DNA of 21,443 bases from Chloroflexota bacterium. GTDB lineage: Bacteria > Chloroflexota > Anaerolineae > Anaerolineales > Anaerolineaceae. The notes beneath the pieces were generated by a model. It did no database searches and was not told where the DNA came from. It saw nothing but the letters and a program-made list of their open reading frames with translations. This document shows, one piece after another, positions 1 to 7,555 of this stretch (the stretch's first letter is position 1; each line of letters begins with the position of its first letter). The translations under genes were made by a program, and so were the position numbers. The stretch spans positions 1-21,443 of the forward strand of contig JAEYTI010000135.1 in the NCBI GenBank assembly GCA_023434145.1, written 5' to 3'.

Positions 1-183
1 GTGGGCCGCCCACAACCCTCCACAACCTGACAATTTTTGCGTGCTCCCATTCAAAGAAAGCAAGACGCGCTCCATTCCGTTACTGTCATTGTGTAACTGG
101 CGTAAAATAAATTCAAGAAAACCGCGCTCCATAAAGCATAGATCCGGTAATTCTTTACGGTCGCCAGAGCAAACAAGGAATCC

Positions 184-519
184 ATGCACGAATTGGATAG
201 CTATTTACGAAATGCCAAAGTGCAAGACTTACCGTTCGATCAGCATGAGTTGAGCGAACCATTATTATCCATCTATAACTTCGTAAAATGGTCCCTGCGT
301 GATTGGAAAAAGAAACGATTGGCAGTAGTGGAATGCACCAGTACCAGCGTCCTATGGATTGACCAGAAAGGCAAGACTGCAGATCAAATTGATTGTCCGT
401 TTGATCCCCGAATCTACTTCAAACGCGTTCTAGATCGAGATCTAATGATCAGGAAGTATTTTCAAGTGGTTCATGAAAGTGAGCAAACGATCCGTATTGT
501 GATAATCCGTAAGCCCTAG
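184..519 (+). CDS. hypothetical protein, 111 aa, no family recognised
   Basis: I do not recognise this protein. It is small and soluble-looking, with no membrane segment or signal peptide. It is rich in charged residues, with a basic stretch (WKKKRL, residues 41-46) followed by a hydrophobic beta-like run (AVVECTSTSVLWID). The C-terminus also alternates hydrophobic residues (TIRIVIIRKP), which suggests a small alpha/beta fold. The ATG is preceded by AAGGAA at 174-179 with 4-nt spacing. A TAAAAT at 103-108 could be a -10 box, but the matching -35 (TTACTG, 80-85) is poor. It ends 27 nt before the phosphoesterase gene, so the two may be co-transcribed. The region is AT-richer than the genes from 1497 onward. 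Reading frame and ribosome site support a real gene, but function is unknown. Confidence 0.55.
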   Translation: MHELDSYLRNAKVQDLPFDQHELSEPLLSIYNFVKWSLRDWKKKRLAVVECTSTSVLWIDQKGKTADQIDCPFDPRIYFKRVLDRDLMIRKYFQVVHESEQTIRIVIIRKP

Positions 520-546
520 CCCCATAACTTTTCCAGGAATTCACAA

Positions 547-1425
547 ATGGTCCGTTATCGTATTGCTCTGTTGTCTGATATTCATGCCACAATGACCGCT
601 CTGGATGCTGTTCTCAGAGCGATTGAGCAATTTGCTCCGCTGGATGCAGTTGTCATTGCAGGTGATTTCACTTATGGCCCAGGTCAGCCTGCTACCCTTG
701 CCCGACTTGCCAACTATCCAGTGATTGCTGTTTGTGGGAACGGGGATGTGGAACTGCTCGACTATGCGGATGGAAAATCACCAGCATATAAAAATTGGTT
801 AAAGCAATTCTCCCTGATTCGTTGGTCTTTAAAAAATACGGATCATGACTCCTTGTCCTATCTTCGTAGTCTCCCTGAACAAAGGGTCATTGAGATGCCC
901 GGCGCAGCTTCAATCCGCCTGGTTCATGGTTCTCCCCGAAGAATCAATGAGTTCCTTGATCCAGAGAAAGTGCCCCATCTTCTCGAAGAAGTAATGAACG
1001 ATCTTGCAGAGCCGGTTCTGGTGTTCGGTCATACGCATCGACCGCTCGTACAAAGGCGGAAGAAACGGCTGGCAGTAAACCCAGGCGCGGTTTCGATGGC
1101 TATTGGCAGACCTGCGACCGCTTATTATGCGATTCTCGACTGGCAAGAATTCAACCAATGCTGGGAAGTCCATCACTTTACCGCCCCTTACGATGCGGAC
1201 GCGGTCAAAAAAGAGTTTGCGGAAAGCGGTCTACTGGATATTCCTCCTCTGGGTCCACTGCTGCTTGATACCTGCCTGACGGGGAAAAGTGTAGGCGTCA
1301 GCTATATGCGGTATGCGATGAAGCTGGCAAAAGAAGCGGGTTACAGAGATTTACCCTATATTCCTGATGATATCTGGGAACAGGCAGCGAAAACGTATTT
1401 TGATCGGGATGCCGTATGGAAATAA
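547..1425 (+). CDS. metallophosphoesterase, calcineurin-like (YfcE/MJ0936 type)
   Basis: This is a probable dinuclear-metal phosphodiesterase or phosphatase of the calcineurin superfamily, 292 aa. The metal-binding blocks appear in order: SDIHA with D11 and H13, AGD with D40, GNGD at 64-67, LVHGSP with H127, and GHTH at 161-164, followed by the usual VNPGAV strand. GNGD replaces the textbook GNHD, which is common in the YfcE-like branch. There is no signal peptide, so it is probably cytoplasmic. The domain ends near residue 205. About 85 further residues form a C-terminal extension with no motif I recognise. The start has AGGA (536-539) upstream. The substrate cannot be told from the sequence; cyclic nucleotides or phosphodiesters are typical for the family. 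It follows the orphan gene by 27 nt. Confidence 0.88.
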   Translation: MVRYRIALLSDIHATMTALDAVLRAIEQFAPLDAVVIAGDFTYGPGQPATLARLANYPVIAVCGNGDVELLDYADGKSPAYKNWLKQFSLIRWSLKNTDHDSLSYLRSLPEQRVIEMPGAASIRLVHGSPRRINEFLDPEKVPHLLEEVMNDLAEPVLVFGHTHRPLVQRRKKRLAVNPGAVSMAIGRPATAYYAILDWQEFNQCWEVHHFTAPYDADAVKKEFAESGLLDIPPLGPLLLDTCLTGKSVGVSYMRYAMKLAKEAGYRDLPYIPDDIWEQAAKTYFDRDAVWK

Positions 1426-1496
1426 GACCTACAGCGTAGGGTAGCGTTCAAATCTGATAAAATCTATGGAAAATAATCTCAGGGTGGAGCATAGAA

Positions 1497-3167
1497 ATGG
1501 CATCTGACCGTCCGTGGCTGCGGCATTACGATCCGGGCGTACCCGAATCAATCGATATTCCTGATAACCCCGTGTTCCAATTCCTCGAAACGGCCGCGTG
1601 GCAGATCCCGGACCAGCCGTGTACGGTGTTTCAGGATGCTCCGGTCACCTACCGGGTCATGAACGCGCTCTCCGACCGGTTTGCGGCGGGGCTGGTGGCG
1701 CTGGGGATCAAACCGGGCGACCGGGTGGGCCTGATGCTGCCGAACATCCCGCAGTTTGTTCTGGCCTACTACGCCATCCTGAAAGCGGGCGGGGTAGTCG
1801 TGGCGATCAACCCGGCGTACAAGCTGCGCGAGGTGGCTTACCAGGTGTCGGATGCTGGCGTGGAGGTGCTGATCGGCTTGCACGATGCTGTGGATCTTCT
1901 CAACACCGTCCGCGCGCAGACCGGGCTGCGCACGCTGATCCTCACCCGCATTGCCGATGCTGTTGATATGACTGGCTGGGGCGAGGATGCGGTAAATCTC
2001 TCACAAGAACCGTTACCCACCCCCGACCGATGGCTGTCGGAAGTGATTGCTTCCCAACAGCCAGGCGCAAAGCCCACTGTCACGATCCGTGGCAGCGATG
2101 TGGCAATCTTCCAATACTCCGGCGGCACCACAGGGTTGCCCAAAGCCGCCATCGGCCTGCACCACAATCTAGTCGCCAACTCGCTCCAGTTCCGGCGCTG
2201 GCTTGTGGGGCTGGAAGAAGGCCGCGAAACTACCCTCATGGCGATCCCTATGTACCACGTCTACGGCATGGTGGTGGGGATGGCGGTCAGCATCCTGCTG
2301 GGCGCGAAGATGGTATTGATTCCGGACCTGCGCAATCTGCCGAGCCTGCTGGAAAGCATCCAGAAGTACCACGCCAGCTTCTTCCCCGGCGTGCCGGCTA
2401 TGTACGCAGTGATCAACCGCAACCCAGACGTGCAGGCGGGCAAGTACGATCTGCGCTCGATCCGCGCGTGCATATCCGGCTCCGCGCCGCTGCTCAAAGA
2501 AGTGCAGGAGACCTTTGAAGGCCTGACTGGGGCGAAGCTGATGGAGGGCTACGGCCTCTCCGAGGCGCCCACGGCCACGCACTGCAATCCCATGTTTGGC
2601 GAGAAGCGCACCGGCTCGATCGGCCTGCCGCTGCCGGGCGTGGACTGCCGCATTGTCTCGCTGGAGGATGGCGTGACGGATCTGCCGCCGGGCGAGACCG
2701 GCGAGCTGCTGATCCACGGGCCGCAGGTGATGGCGGGCTATCACAACCGCCCGGAGGAAACAGCCGCCACCCTGCGCGACGGCTGGCTCTCCACCGGCGA
2801 CATTGCCCGCATGGACTCGGATGGCTATTTCTACATTGTCGACCGGAAGAAGGAACTGATCAAGGTCAGCGGCTTTCAAGTGTGGCCGCGCGAGATCGAG
2901 GAAGTGATCGCCGTGCACCCGGCCGTGCAGGAGGTGAGCGTGGCAGGTGTGCCCGACCCTGTGCGCGGCGAAGCGCCGGTGGCGTGGGTAGTGCTCAAGC
3001 CAGGGCAAGCAGTGATGCCCGAGGAGATCATCACACTGTGTAAAGAAGATTTGGTGTACTACAAGGTGCCGGTGGCGGTGAGGTTTATTGATGCGCTGCC
3101 GCGATCTACGGTTGGGAAGGTGCTGCGAAGGGAGCTTCAGGCAGCGTATCGGGCGGAACAGGAATAA
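1497..3167 (+). CDS. long-chain fatty-acid-CoA ligase / AMP-dependent acyl-CoA synthetase
   Basis: This enzyme of the ANL superfamily adenylates a carboxylic acid with ATP and then forms the CoA thioester, feeding fatty acids or related acids into beta-oxidation or lipid synthesis. The 556 aa is normal length. Family motifs are all present: the P-loop YSGGTTGLPKA (207-217), GYGLSEA (351-357), STGD (432-435), the hinge region DRKKELIKVSGFQVWP (449-464), and the catalytic lysine K541 in PRSTVGKVLRREL. No membrane anchor is visible. The ATG has a GGTGGAG site at 1483-1489. A TAAAAT at 1458-1463 resembles a -10 box but lacks a good -35. GC content rises sharply from this gene on. The exact substrate (long-chain versus aromatic or branched acid) cannot be fixed. 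It is followed by an inverted-repeat element that starts 4 nt after its stop codon. Confidence 0.93.
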   Translation: MASDRPWLRHYDPGVPESIDIPDNPVFQFLETAAWQIPDQPCTVFQDAPVTYRVMNALSDRFAAGLVALGIKPGDRVGLMLPNIPQFVLAYYAILKAGGVVVAINPAYKLREVAYQVSDAGVEVLIGLHDAVDLLNTVRAQTGLRTLILTRIADAVDMTGWGEDAVNLSQEPLPTPDRWLSEVIASQQPGAKPTVTIRGSDVAIFQYSGGTTGLPKAAIGLHHNLVANSLQFRRWLVGLEEGRETTLMAIPMYHVYGMVVGMAVSILLGAKMVLIPDLRNLPSLLESIQKYHASFFPGVPAMYAVINRNPDVQAGKYDLRSIRACISGSAPLLKEVQETFEGLTGAKLMEGYGLSEAPTATHCNPMFGEKRTGSIGLPLPGVDCRIVSLEDGVTDLPPGETGELLIHGPQVMAGYHNRPEETAATLRDGWLSTGDIARMDSDGYFYIVDRKKELIKVSGFQVWPREIEEVIAVHPAVQEVSVAGVPDPVRGEAPVAWVVLKPGQAVMPEEIITLCKEDLVYYKVPVAVRFIDALPRSTVGKVLRRELQAAYRAEQE

Positions 3168-3170
3168 CGT

Positions 3171-3362
3171 GTGCCAAGATCCTCACCCCCGGCCCCTCTC
3201 CAGTTGTGCTGTTGCGGTTCTAAGATAAATTTTCTTGGCACAACTCGCAAAACCAGAGAGGGGTGCCTTGTTCCGCAAGTCAATTTGGACAGCAAGTCAC
3301 CCCTCTCTATTTTGATGTTCGTACGAAATGGAGAGGGGCAGGGGGTGAAGCGTCCTTGGCGC
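3171..3362. repeat. nested inverted-repeat element (MITE-like or REP-like palindromic repeat)
   Basis: Two outer arms (about 3171-3202 and 3329-3362) are inverted copies. The perfect core is CCCCTCTCCA (3193-3202) against TGGAGAGGGG (3329-3338). It is extended by CCTCACCCCCGG against CAGGGGGTGAAG with 10/12 matches, and then by GCCAAG against CTTGGC. Inside lies a second perfect 11-bp inverted pair, AGAGAGGGGTG (3255-3265) and CACCCCTCTCT (3298-3308). A further pair, GTGCCAAG (3171-3178) and CTTGGCAC (3234-3241), is also present. The CCTCACCCCCGGCCCCTCTCC core resembles dispersed palindromic repeats common in Chloroflexota and other genomes. No transposase is encoded, so it is non-autonomous or purely structural. 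It sits directly behind the acyl-CoA ligase stop codon. Confidence 0.7.
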
Positions 3363-3373
3363 GCAGTGTGCCT

Positions 3374-3403
3374 TTGCTTACCTCCTGCAAATCATGTTAT
3401 AGT
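3374..3403 (+). promoter_or_regulatory. sigma70-type promoter giving a nearly leaderless transcript
   Basis: TTGCTT (3374-3379) and TATAGT (3398-3403) are separated by 18 nt. The predicted transcription start is around 3410, on the A of the ATG of the following 66-aa gene, and no ribosome-binding site precedes that ATG. Both facts point to a leaderless message, although this is inferred from box positions only. Confidence 0.5.
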
Positions 3404-3409
3404 AGAACC

Positions 3410-3610
3410 ATGGACCGCCTTACCCTGACGTTTTACGTAATCGCCGCAATTTTTGGCCTTATTGGCTTGGCGATTTGCGTTGGGTTTTCCGTTCATTTCT
3501 ACCGCAAGGGACTCAAAGGGATGCTCCGGCTCATGCTGCCAGCCGGTATCCTGGCGTTTATCGTGCTGGTGCAGAGCATTTCTTTTCTCGCCGCGTACTT
3601 TCCGCGGTAG
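3410..3610 (+). CDS. small two-helix membrane protein, 66 aa
   Basis: This is a short protein with two clear hydrophobic helices (about residues 7-30 and 42-63). They are separated by a basic loop (YRKGLKGMLR, 31-40), and the tail is short (AAYFPR). The basic loop predicts that both termini face outside or that the loop is cytoplasmic. No family is recognised. The reading frame extends upstream to 3263, but that part would run through the inverted-repeat element and has no ribosome site. The ATG at 3410 fits the promoter at 3374-3403 as a leaderless start. The gene ends 17 nt before the bidirectional terminator hairpin. Function is unknown. A clean promoter, a coherent membrane topology and a terminator support it as a real gene. 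Confidence 0.65.
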   Translation: MDRLTLTFYVIAAIFGLIGLAICVGFSVHFYRKGLKGMLRLMLPAGILAFIVLVQSISFLAAYFPR

Positions 3611-3626
3611 AGATTCTCAAAAAATC

Positions 3627-3658
3627 AAAAAGCCCCGGTCCATCTGACCGGGGCTTTT
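3627..3658. terminator. bidirectional rho-independent terminator
   Basis: The stem AAAAGCCCCGGTC (3628-3640) pairs perfectly with GACCGGGGCTTTT (3646-3658) around the loop CATCT. It has T-runs on both strands. It lies between the convergent 66-aa gene (plus) and ftsH (minus), so it can end both transcripts. Confidence 0.93.
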
Positions 3659-3674
3659 CCTTTCATCACTGAAC

Positions 3675-5543
3675 TTAGTTGTTCGTCACCAGCACGGGGG
3701 TGCTGCGGCGCTTCGCCACAGGGGCGGGGAAGAGGCGCTCGAACTCGTCACGCGAGATCGTTTCCACTTCCAGCAGCCGGTTGGCGATCATATCCAGGGC
3801 GTCGCGGTGCTCGCGCAGGATAGAGCGGGCCCGGTCGTAAGCTTCTTCCACCAGCCGCCGCACTTCGCGGTCAATCTGCTCCGCCACAGCTTCCGAGTAG
3901 TCGCGCTGCTCGGAGATTTCGCGGCCCAGGAAGATCAACTCTTCCTTCTGCCCGTAGACCATTGGCCCAAGCGTTTCGCTCATGCCCAGGCGGGTCACCA
4001 TCATGCGGGCGGTTTGGGTAACGCGCTCAATGTCGTTTGATGCGCCAGAGGTGATGTCGTCAAACACCAGCTCTTCGGCAGCGCGCCCGCCCAGCAAGCC
4101 CACCAGGTCGGCGAGCATCTTCTTGCGGGGCATCAGGGTACGATCTTCTTCCGGCAGGGCCAGGGTATAGCCGCCCGCCATGCCGCGCGCGATGATCGAA
4201 ACTTTCTGCACGGGGTCCGATTCGGGGATGCTGTGCATCACCACGGCGTGCCCGGCCTCGTGGTAAGCCACAATACGCTTCTCATCCTGGCTGATCAGGC
4301 GGCTCTTGCGCTCAGGTCCAGCGATCACGCGTTCAATAGCTTCTTCCAGTTCTGACTGGCCGATGATCTTCTTGTTACGGCGGGCCGTCAAAATCGCAGC
4401 CTCGTTGACCATATTCTCCAGGTCCGCGCCGACAAAGCCGGGGGTGGAGCGGGCCAGCACGCCCAGATCAATCTCGGGGGCCAGCGGCTTGCCCTTCACA
4501 TGCACTTTGAGGATGGCTTCGCGACCGCGCATATCGGGGCGATCCATCATCACGCGGCGGTCAAAGCGACCGGGGCGCAGCAGGGCGGGGTCCAGAATGT
4601 CGGGGCGGTTGGTTGCCGCCATGATGATGATATTGGTATCGGTATCGAACCCGTCCATCTCCACCAGGAGCTGGTTGAGGGTCTGCTCGCGCTCGTCGTG
4701 GCTGCCGCCCAGACCGGCGCCGCGCTGGCGGCCTACCGCGTCGATTTCATCGACGAAGACGATGCACGGCGAGTGGCGCTTGGCCTGATCGAACAGGTCG
4801 CGCACGCGGCTGGCGCCGACGCCAACGAACATTTCGACAAACTCCGAGCCGGAGATCGAGAAGAACGGCACGCCCGCCTCGCCAGAGACGGCTTTGGCGA
4901 TCAGCGTCTTACCCGTTCCAGGAGGGCCGACGAGCAGCACACCCTTGGGGATGCGCGCGCCGAGCTGGATGAACTTCTGCGGCTCGCGCAGGAATTCGAC
5001 CACCTCTTTCAGCTCTTCCTTCGACTCATCCGCGCCCGCCACGTCATCGAACGTCACCGTGGGGTGATCACCGGTGAACATGCGCGCGCGTGACTTACCA
5101 AACGACATGGCAGCGTTGTTGCTGCCCTGCGCCTGGCGGAAGATGAAGAAGAACACGGCGCCGAGGATCAAGAACGGCAGCAGGTAGCCCAGTGCCGTAA
5201 TGATGCCAAGCCACGCGCTCGGTGGCTTGATCTCAAGCTTGATTTTATCCGGCGTAAGTTCCTCTGGCTGCACGCCCAAAGCAATCAACTGGTCTACCAG
5301 CGTGGAACTCGTATCAATATTGGAGTCACGCATGGTGCCATTGGCATCATTCATGATGATACGCAGCCGATTCTCATCCTCGATGATACGGCTTACCCGC
5401 CCGGCCCGCACTTCAGCGGCTACTTCATTCACAGTCATTGCATCCTGGCTGGCGCCTGACGACGAGAAGTTGTAAACCAGCATAGCAATGATTGCGATGA
5501 AGAGGAGCAGGTAGATGACATACGATTGGTTTCGTGAATTCAC
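3675..5543 (-). CDS. ftsH: ATP-dependent zinc metalloprotease FtsH
   Basis: FtsH is a membrane-anchored AAA+ protease that extracts and degrades misfolded membrane proteins and selected cytosolic regulators as a hexamer. The predicted protein is 622 aa, normal length. Two transmembrane helices (about 7-24 and 113-136) flank an external domain. Then come Walker A GPPGTGKT (206-213), Walker B IVFVDEID (about 261-268), the second region of homology ATNRPDILDPALLRPGRFDRR, and the zinc-binding HEAGH (428-432). I chose the GTG at 5543 because AGGGAGG lies at 5549-5555. The reading frame continues to an ATG at 5588, but that ATG has no ribosome site and its extra 15 residues are atypical. The gene is preceded by a long leader from a promoter near 5868, and ends at a shared terminator. 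Confidence 0.97.
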   Translation of the reverse strand: MNSRNQSYVIYLLLFIAIIAMLVYNFSSSGASQDAMTVNEVAAEVRAGRVSRIIEDENRLRIIMNDANGTMRDSNIDTSSTLVDQLIALGVQPEELTPDKIKLEIKPPSAWLGIITALGYLLPFLILGAVFFFIFRQAQGSNNAAMSFGKSRARMFTGDHPTVTFDDVAGADESKEELKEVVEFLREPQKFIQLGARIPKGVLLVGPPGTGKTLIAKAVSGEAGVPFFSISGSEFVEMFVGVGASRVRDLFDQAKRHSPCIVFVDEIDAVGRQRGAGLGGSHDEREQTLNQLLVEMDGFDTDTNIIIMAATNRPDILDPALLRPGRFDRRVMMDRPDMRGREAILKVHVKGKPLAPEIDLGVLARSTPGFVGADLENMVNEAAILTARRNKKIIGQSELEEAIERVIAGPERKSRLISQDEKRIVAYHEAGHAVVMHSIPESDPVQKVSIIARGMAGGYTLALPEEDRTLMPRKKMLADLVGLLGGRAAEELVFDDITSGASNDIERVTQTARMMVTRLGMSETLGPMVYGQKEELIFLGREISEQRDYSEAVAEQIDREVRRLVEEAYDRARSILREHRDALDMIANRLLEVETISRDEFERLFPAPVAKRRSTPVLVTNN

Positions 5544-5934
5544 AAATGCCTCCCTAGTCCAACCATTACCCCACAAGGGGCTCCCCATAAGATTGTATCG
5601 TGTGATGACCCGTTACCGGGCGCACAAACGATTCTTGCTCTATTCTATTCCAACACTTTCGAGATAGTGAAAAGCTGGTTCTTCCCGGCAGTGCCAGGCC
5701 AAACCGGCTGAATTTCCGAAAAATGCTTTTGGGCAAATTGTTCGAGCAGGCTTGCACTCAGACAACTTCCCCCACGGTCTGTTTCGGCTGCTGTTTGGCA
5801 GTGGTTTGTTCCCCATTCCCGATGATCTCATCGCGCAAGGGAATAAACTACATTCTTCTTATAAAAGATTATACCAACCTACCTGTGCGGTTTCTAGCAT
5901 TTGGATAAAGAATTGAGGAAATCTTATCAAATTC
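5544..5934. other. long intergenic region upstream of ftsH
   Basis: This 391-nt stretch separates the HAD-DinB gene stop from the ftsH start. Short minus-strand reading frames here (5566-5831) lack ribosome sites and recognisable products, so I do not call genes. It holds the candidate promoter at 5868-5896. A small GC hairpin (CCCC-TTGT-GGGG with an adjacent GGGG on the minus strand, about 5570-5586) lies just upstream of the ftsH ribosome site. No riboswitch or CIRCE/HrcA-type heat-shock operator was recognised. Confidence 0.6.
5868..5896 (-). promoter_or_regulatory. candidate ftsH promoter with about 320-nt leader
   Basis: On the minus strand, TATAAT (5868-5873) is a perfect -10 box. A weak -35, TAGAAA (5891-5896), lies 17 nt upstream. 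The predicted start near 5861 gives a leader of roughly 318 nt before the ftsH GTG. A second -10-like TACAAT (5592-5597) lies closer but has no -35. Confidence 0.45.
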
Positions 5935-7146
5935 TTATACAGCTTTGGTTGAACGAACTGCTGCTTGCGCCTGCCGCACGTGAGAGCGATCGTGGGTGGT
6001 GATAAAGCTGATCAATTCGCGCAGGTGGGTGGGGCCAAAGATGGCATGGCGCGCGGGAAGCTGCCAATCGGCGTCGCTTAGCCCTTCTAGCAATGTGTTG
6101 AGGCGTGTTCGCGTCTCAATGAACTGGCGCAAGGCAGTGGGCCCGTCTTCCTCGGAATAGGGCCGCTCGTCGGCCCAGGTGTCCGTATTGATGCCCGGCA
6201 GGAAGGGGTTTTCGCCCCGGATTATTTTTTCCATGCGCGGTATGTTCACTTCAGCGTCCACATCGCGCATGTGCGCCAGGATGACGTTCAGGCTCCACTC
6301 GTCTGGGGCAGGGCGAGCGTACCATTGGCTGGCATGCAGATCCATGGCAAGCGTATCGAGGGCTGCGGCTGTCGATTTTAGCAGCGCCACCAGCGCGGCT
6401 GGCGTGCTGAAATCTTGCTCTAGCTCCGCGGCTTCTATCTTCTCCAGCCAGGCGGGCACGTCTTCCAGCGAACCGGCATCAGAAAGCGGGTGGAAGCCTT
6501 CTGGAAGGATGCTGCCAGGAGCCGTCACCCAGTAGACAGGCAGCCCCAGCTTTGCCGCGGGTGTCAGGTCGTCGGGGATGCTGTTACCGATGACAACCGC
6601 AGGTTGTTCAGGCCAGCCCAACTGCGCCAGGATCTCAGCGAAGTAGGCCGGGTTCGGTTTGGCGAAGTGGAAGCGCTCGTAGGTGGTGATCAGGCGGAAC
6701 TTGCTATCGTCTGGGTCCAGCCCTGCCCAGCGTATGCGGTGAAGGATCGCTTTACGCGGGAAGAGCGGGTTTGTCGCCACCACAATGGTATGCCCCGCGC
6801 TGGCGGCGCGTTCCACCACTTCTACCGCGCCCGGCATCTGCCCGGTGAGCGATTGCAGGTCGGGGAAAACGGTATCGTAAAAATTCTCTAAGGTACCCCG
6901 CAAATCCTCTTTGCTGTGACCGACCGCGGCGTAGAAGGCGCTGTCGAACGCTCGCTCCAGGCTGAGGGCGGCGGTATTGTTGCTAACCATCAGCCCGGTG
7001 GCGGTGAGCAGCTCGCGAACCATTTTGTCCGGGGCTACTACAGGCTGCATGTGCTTACCAAGCAGCCTGAGGTAAGCGGGCAGAAAGGTGTCGATGTCAT
7101 TCTTCAGCAGTGTATCGTCCAGATCAAAGAGCAGGGTAAGGGCCAT
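5935..7146 (-). CDS. HAD-family hydrolase fused to a DinB-like (DinB_2) domain
   Basis: This 403-aa protein has two domains. Residues 1-210 are a HAD phosphatase-like hydrolase: nucleophile motif FDLDDTLL (D8 and D10), motif II VVATN (T125), motif III lysine K163 in FAKPNP, and motif IV IGNSIPDDL (D192/D193). Residues 245-400 resemble DinB/DfsB four-helix metalloenzymes (bacillithiol- or mycothiol-dependent transferase-like). Candidate metal histidines are H292 (LAHMRDVD) and H385/H389 in FITTHDRSHVRQ. There is no signal peptide. The start ATG overlaps the stop of the upstream Cys-rich gene (TAATG), indicating translational coupling. Each domain looks intact, so this is a genuine fusion and not a frameshift. 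Substrates are unknown, and a role in small-molecule detoxification or repair is only a guess. Confidence 0.85.
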   Translation of the reverse strand: MALTLLFDLDDTLLKNDIDTFLPAYLRLLGKHMQPVVAPDKMVRELLTATGLMVSNNTAALSLERAFDSAFYAAVGHSKEDLRGTLENFYDTVFPDLQSLTGQMPGAVEVVERAASAGHTIVVATNPLFPRKAILHRIRWAGLDPDDSKFRLITTYERFHFAKPNPAYFAEILAQLGWPEQPAVVIGNSIPDDLTPAAKLGLPVYWVTAPGSILPEGFHPLSDAGSLEDVPAWLEKIEAAELEQDFSTPAALVALLKSTAAALDTLAMDLHASQWYARPAPDEWSLNVILAHMRDVDAEVNIPRMEKIIRGENPFLPGINTDTWADERPYSEEDGPTALRQFIETRTRLNTLLEGLSDADWQLPARHAIFGPTHLRELISFITTHDRSHVRQAQAAVRSTKAV

Positions 7147-7478
7147 TAGGGTTTATCCAGGAAAGAGGGGGGCAGCGGGTGGCACTGTCCGCAGCCAATG
7201 TGCGGCTCGTTGACAAACTGTTGAGTCTTCTTGCAGTATGCGTTCACTTCCACTTTGCGAATCAGGCCAAGAAATGAGCGCCGAACGCGGCCCTGGAGCT
7301 GCATATTCTCACACTCGTTCGCGCGCAAAATTGCGGGAACGGGGCACTTTGCGCACATATCGGGTGTCCAGTTATTCGGTGGTGGAACGTCGCCAATCAG
7401 GCGGCATTCTTCCTGTTTGCGTCCGCGAAAATAATTGCCATAGAAGAACTTGCATTCAAATCCCGCAGGCGTTCGCAT
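7146..7478 (-). CDS. small cysteine-rich protein, possibly metal-binding
   Basis: This protein is 110 aa with about nine cysteines: CKFFYG near the N-terminus, EECRL, MCAKCPVP (a CxxC), NECENM, YCKK, and CGQCHPL (a second CxxC) near the C-terminus. This suggests zinc or an iron-sulfur cluster, although no named family is recognised. A frame-consistent GTG lies at 7517, but the ATG at 7478 has AGGA about 8 nt upstream and starts the conserved-looking MRTPAGFECKFFYGNYFRGR segment, so I prefer it. Its stop overlaps the HAD-DinB start by one base, so the two are translationally coupled and probably act together. A -10-like TACAAT lies at 7537-7542. It starts just downstream of the efp terminator. 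Confidence 0.75.
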   Translation of the reverse strand: MRTPAGFECKFFYGNYFRGRKQEECRLIGDVPPPNNWTPDMCAKCPVPAILRANECENMQLQGRVRRSFLGLIRKVEVNAYCKKTQQFVNEPHIGCGQCHPLPPSFLDKP

Positions 7479-7536
7479 GGTTGTTCCTGTTCTAGTCGGT
7501 TTTTTCGTCTCAGGCACAGGCCAGAAACAAAAATCA

Positions 7537-7542
7537 ATTGTA
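7537..7542 (-). promoter_or_regulatory. possible -10 box for the Cys-rich / HAD-DinB pair
   Basis: TACAAT on the minus strand lies between the efp terminator and the Cys-rich gene, about 59 nt from its ATG. A -35 at normal spacing is not convincing (GGGACA sits at 20 nt and lies within the terminator stem). Position after a terminator is the main support. Confidence 0.3.
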
Positions 7543-7555
7543 CACTACAAACGGT

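Noticed and set aside
41..253. 70-aa plus-strand frame at the left edge
   Set aside because: It overlaps the 184-519 gene, has no ribosome site, and its product is a low-complexity Ser/Arg-rich string.
2169..3008. 279-aa minus-strand frame inside the acyl-CoA ligase
   Set aside because: Its product is His/Arg/Ala-rich, typical of the antisense of a GC-rich gene; the plus strand has complete ANL motifs.
3171..3428. plus-strand frame through the inverted-repeat element, and the upstream extension (3263) of the 66-aa gene
   Set aside because: Both would translate a palindromic repeat, without a ribosome site or recognisable product.
5566..5831. two short minus-strand frames upstream of ftsH
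   Set aside because: No ribosome site, no family resemblance, and they fall in the probable ftsH leader.
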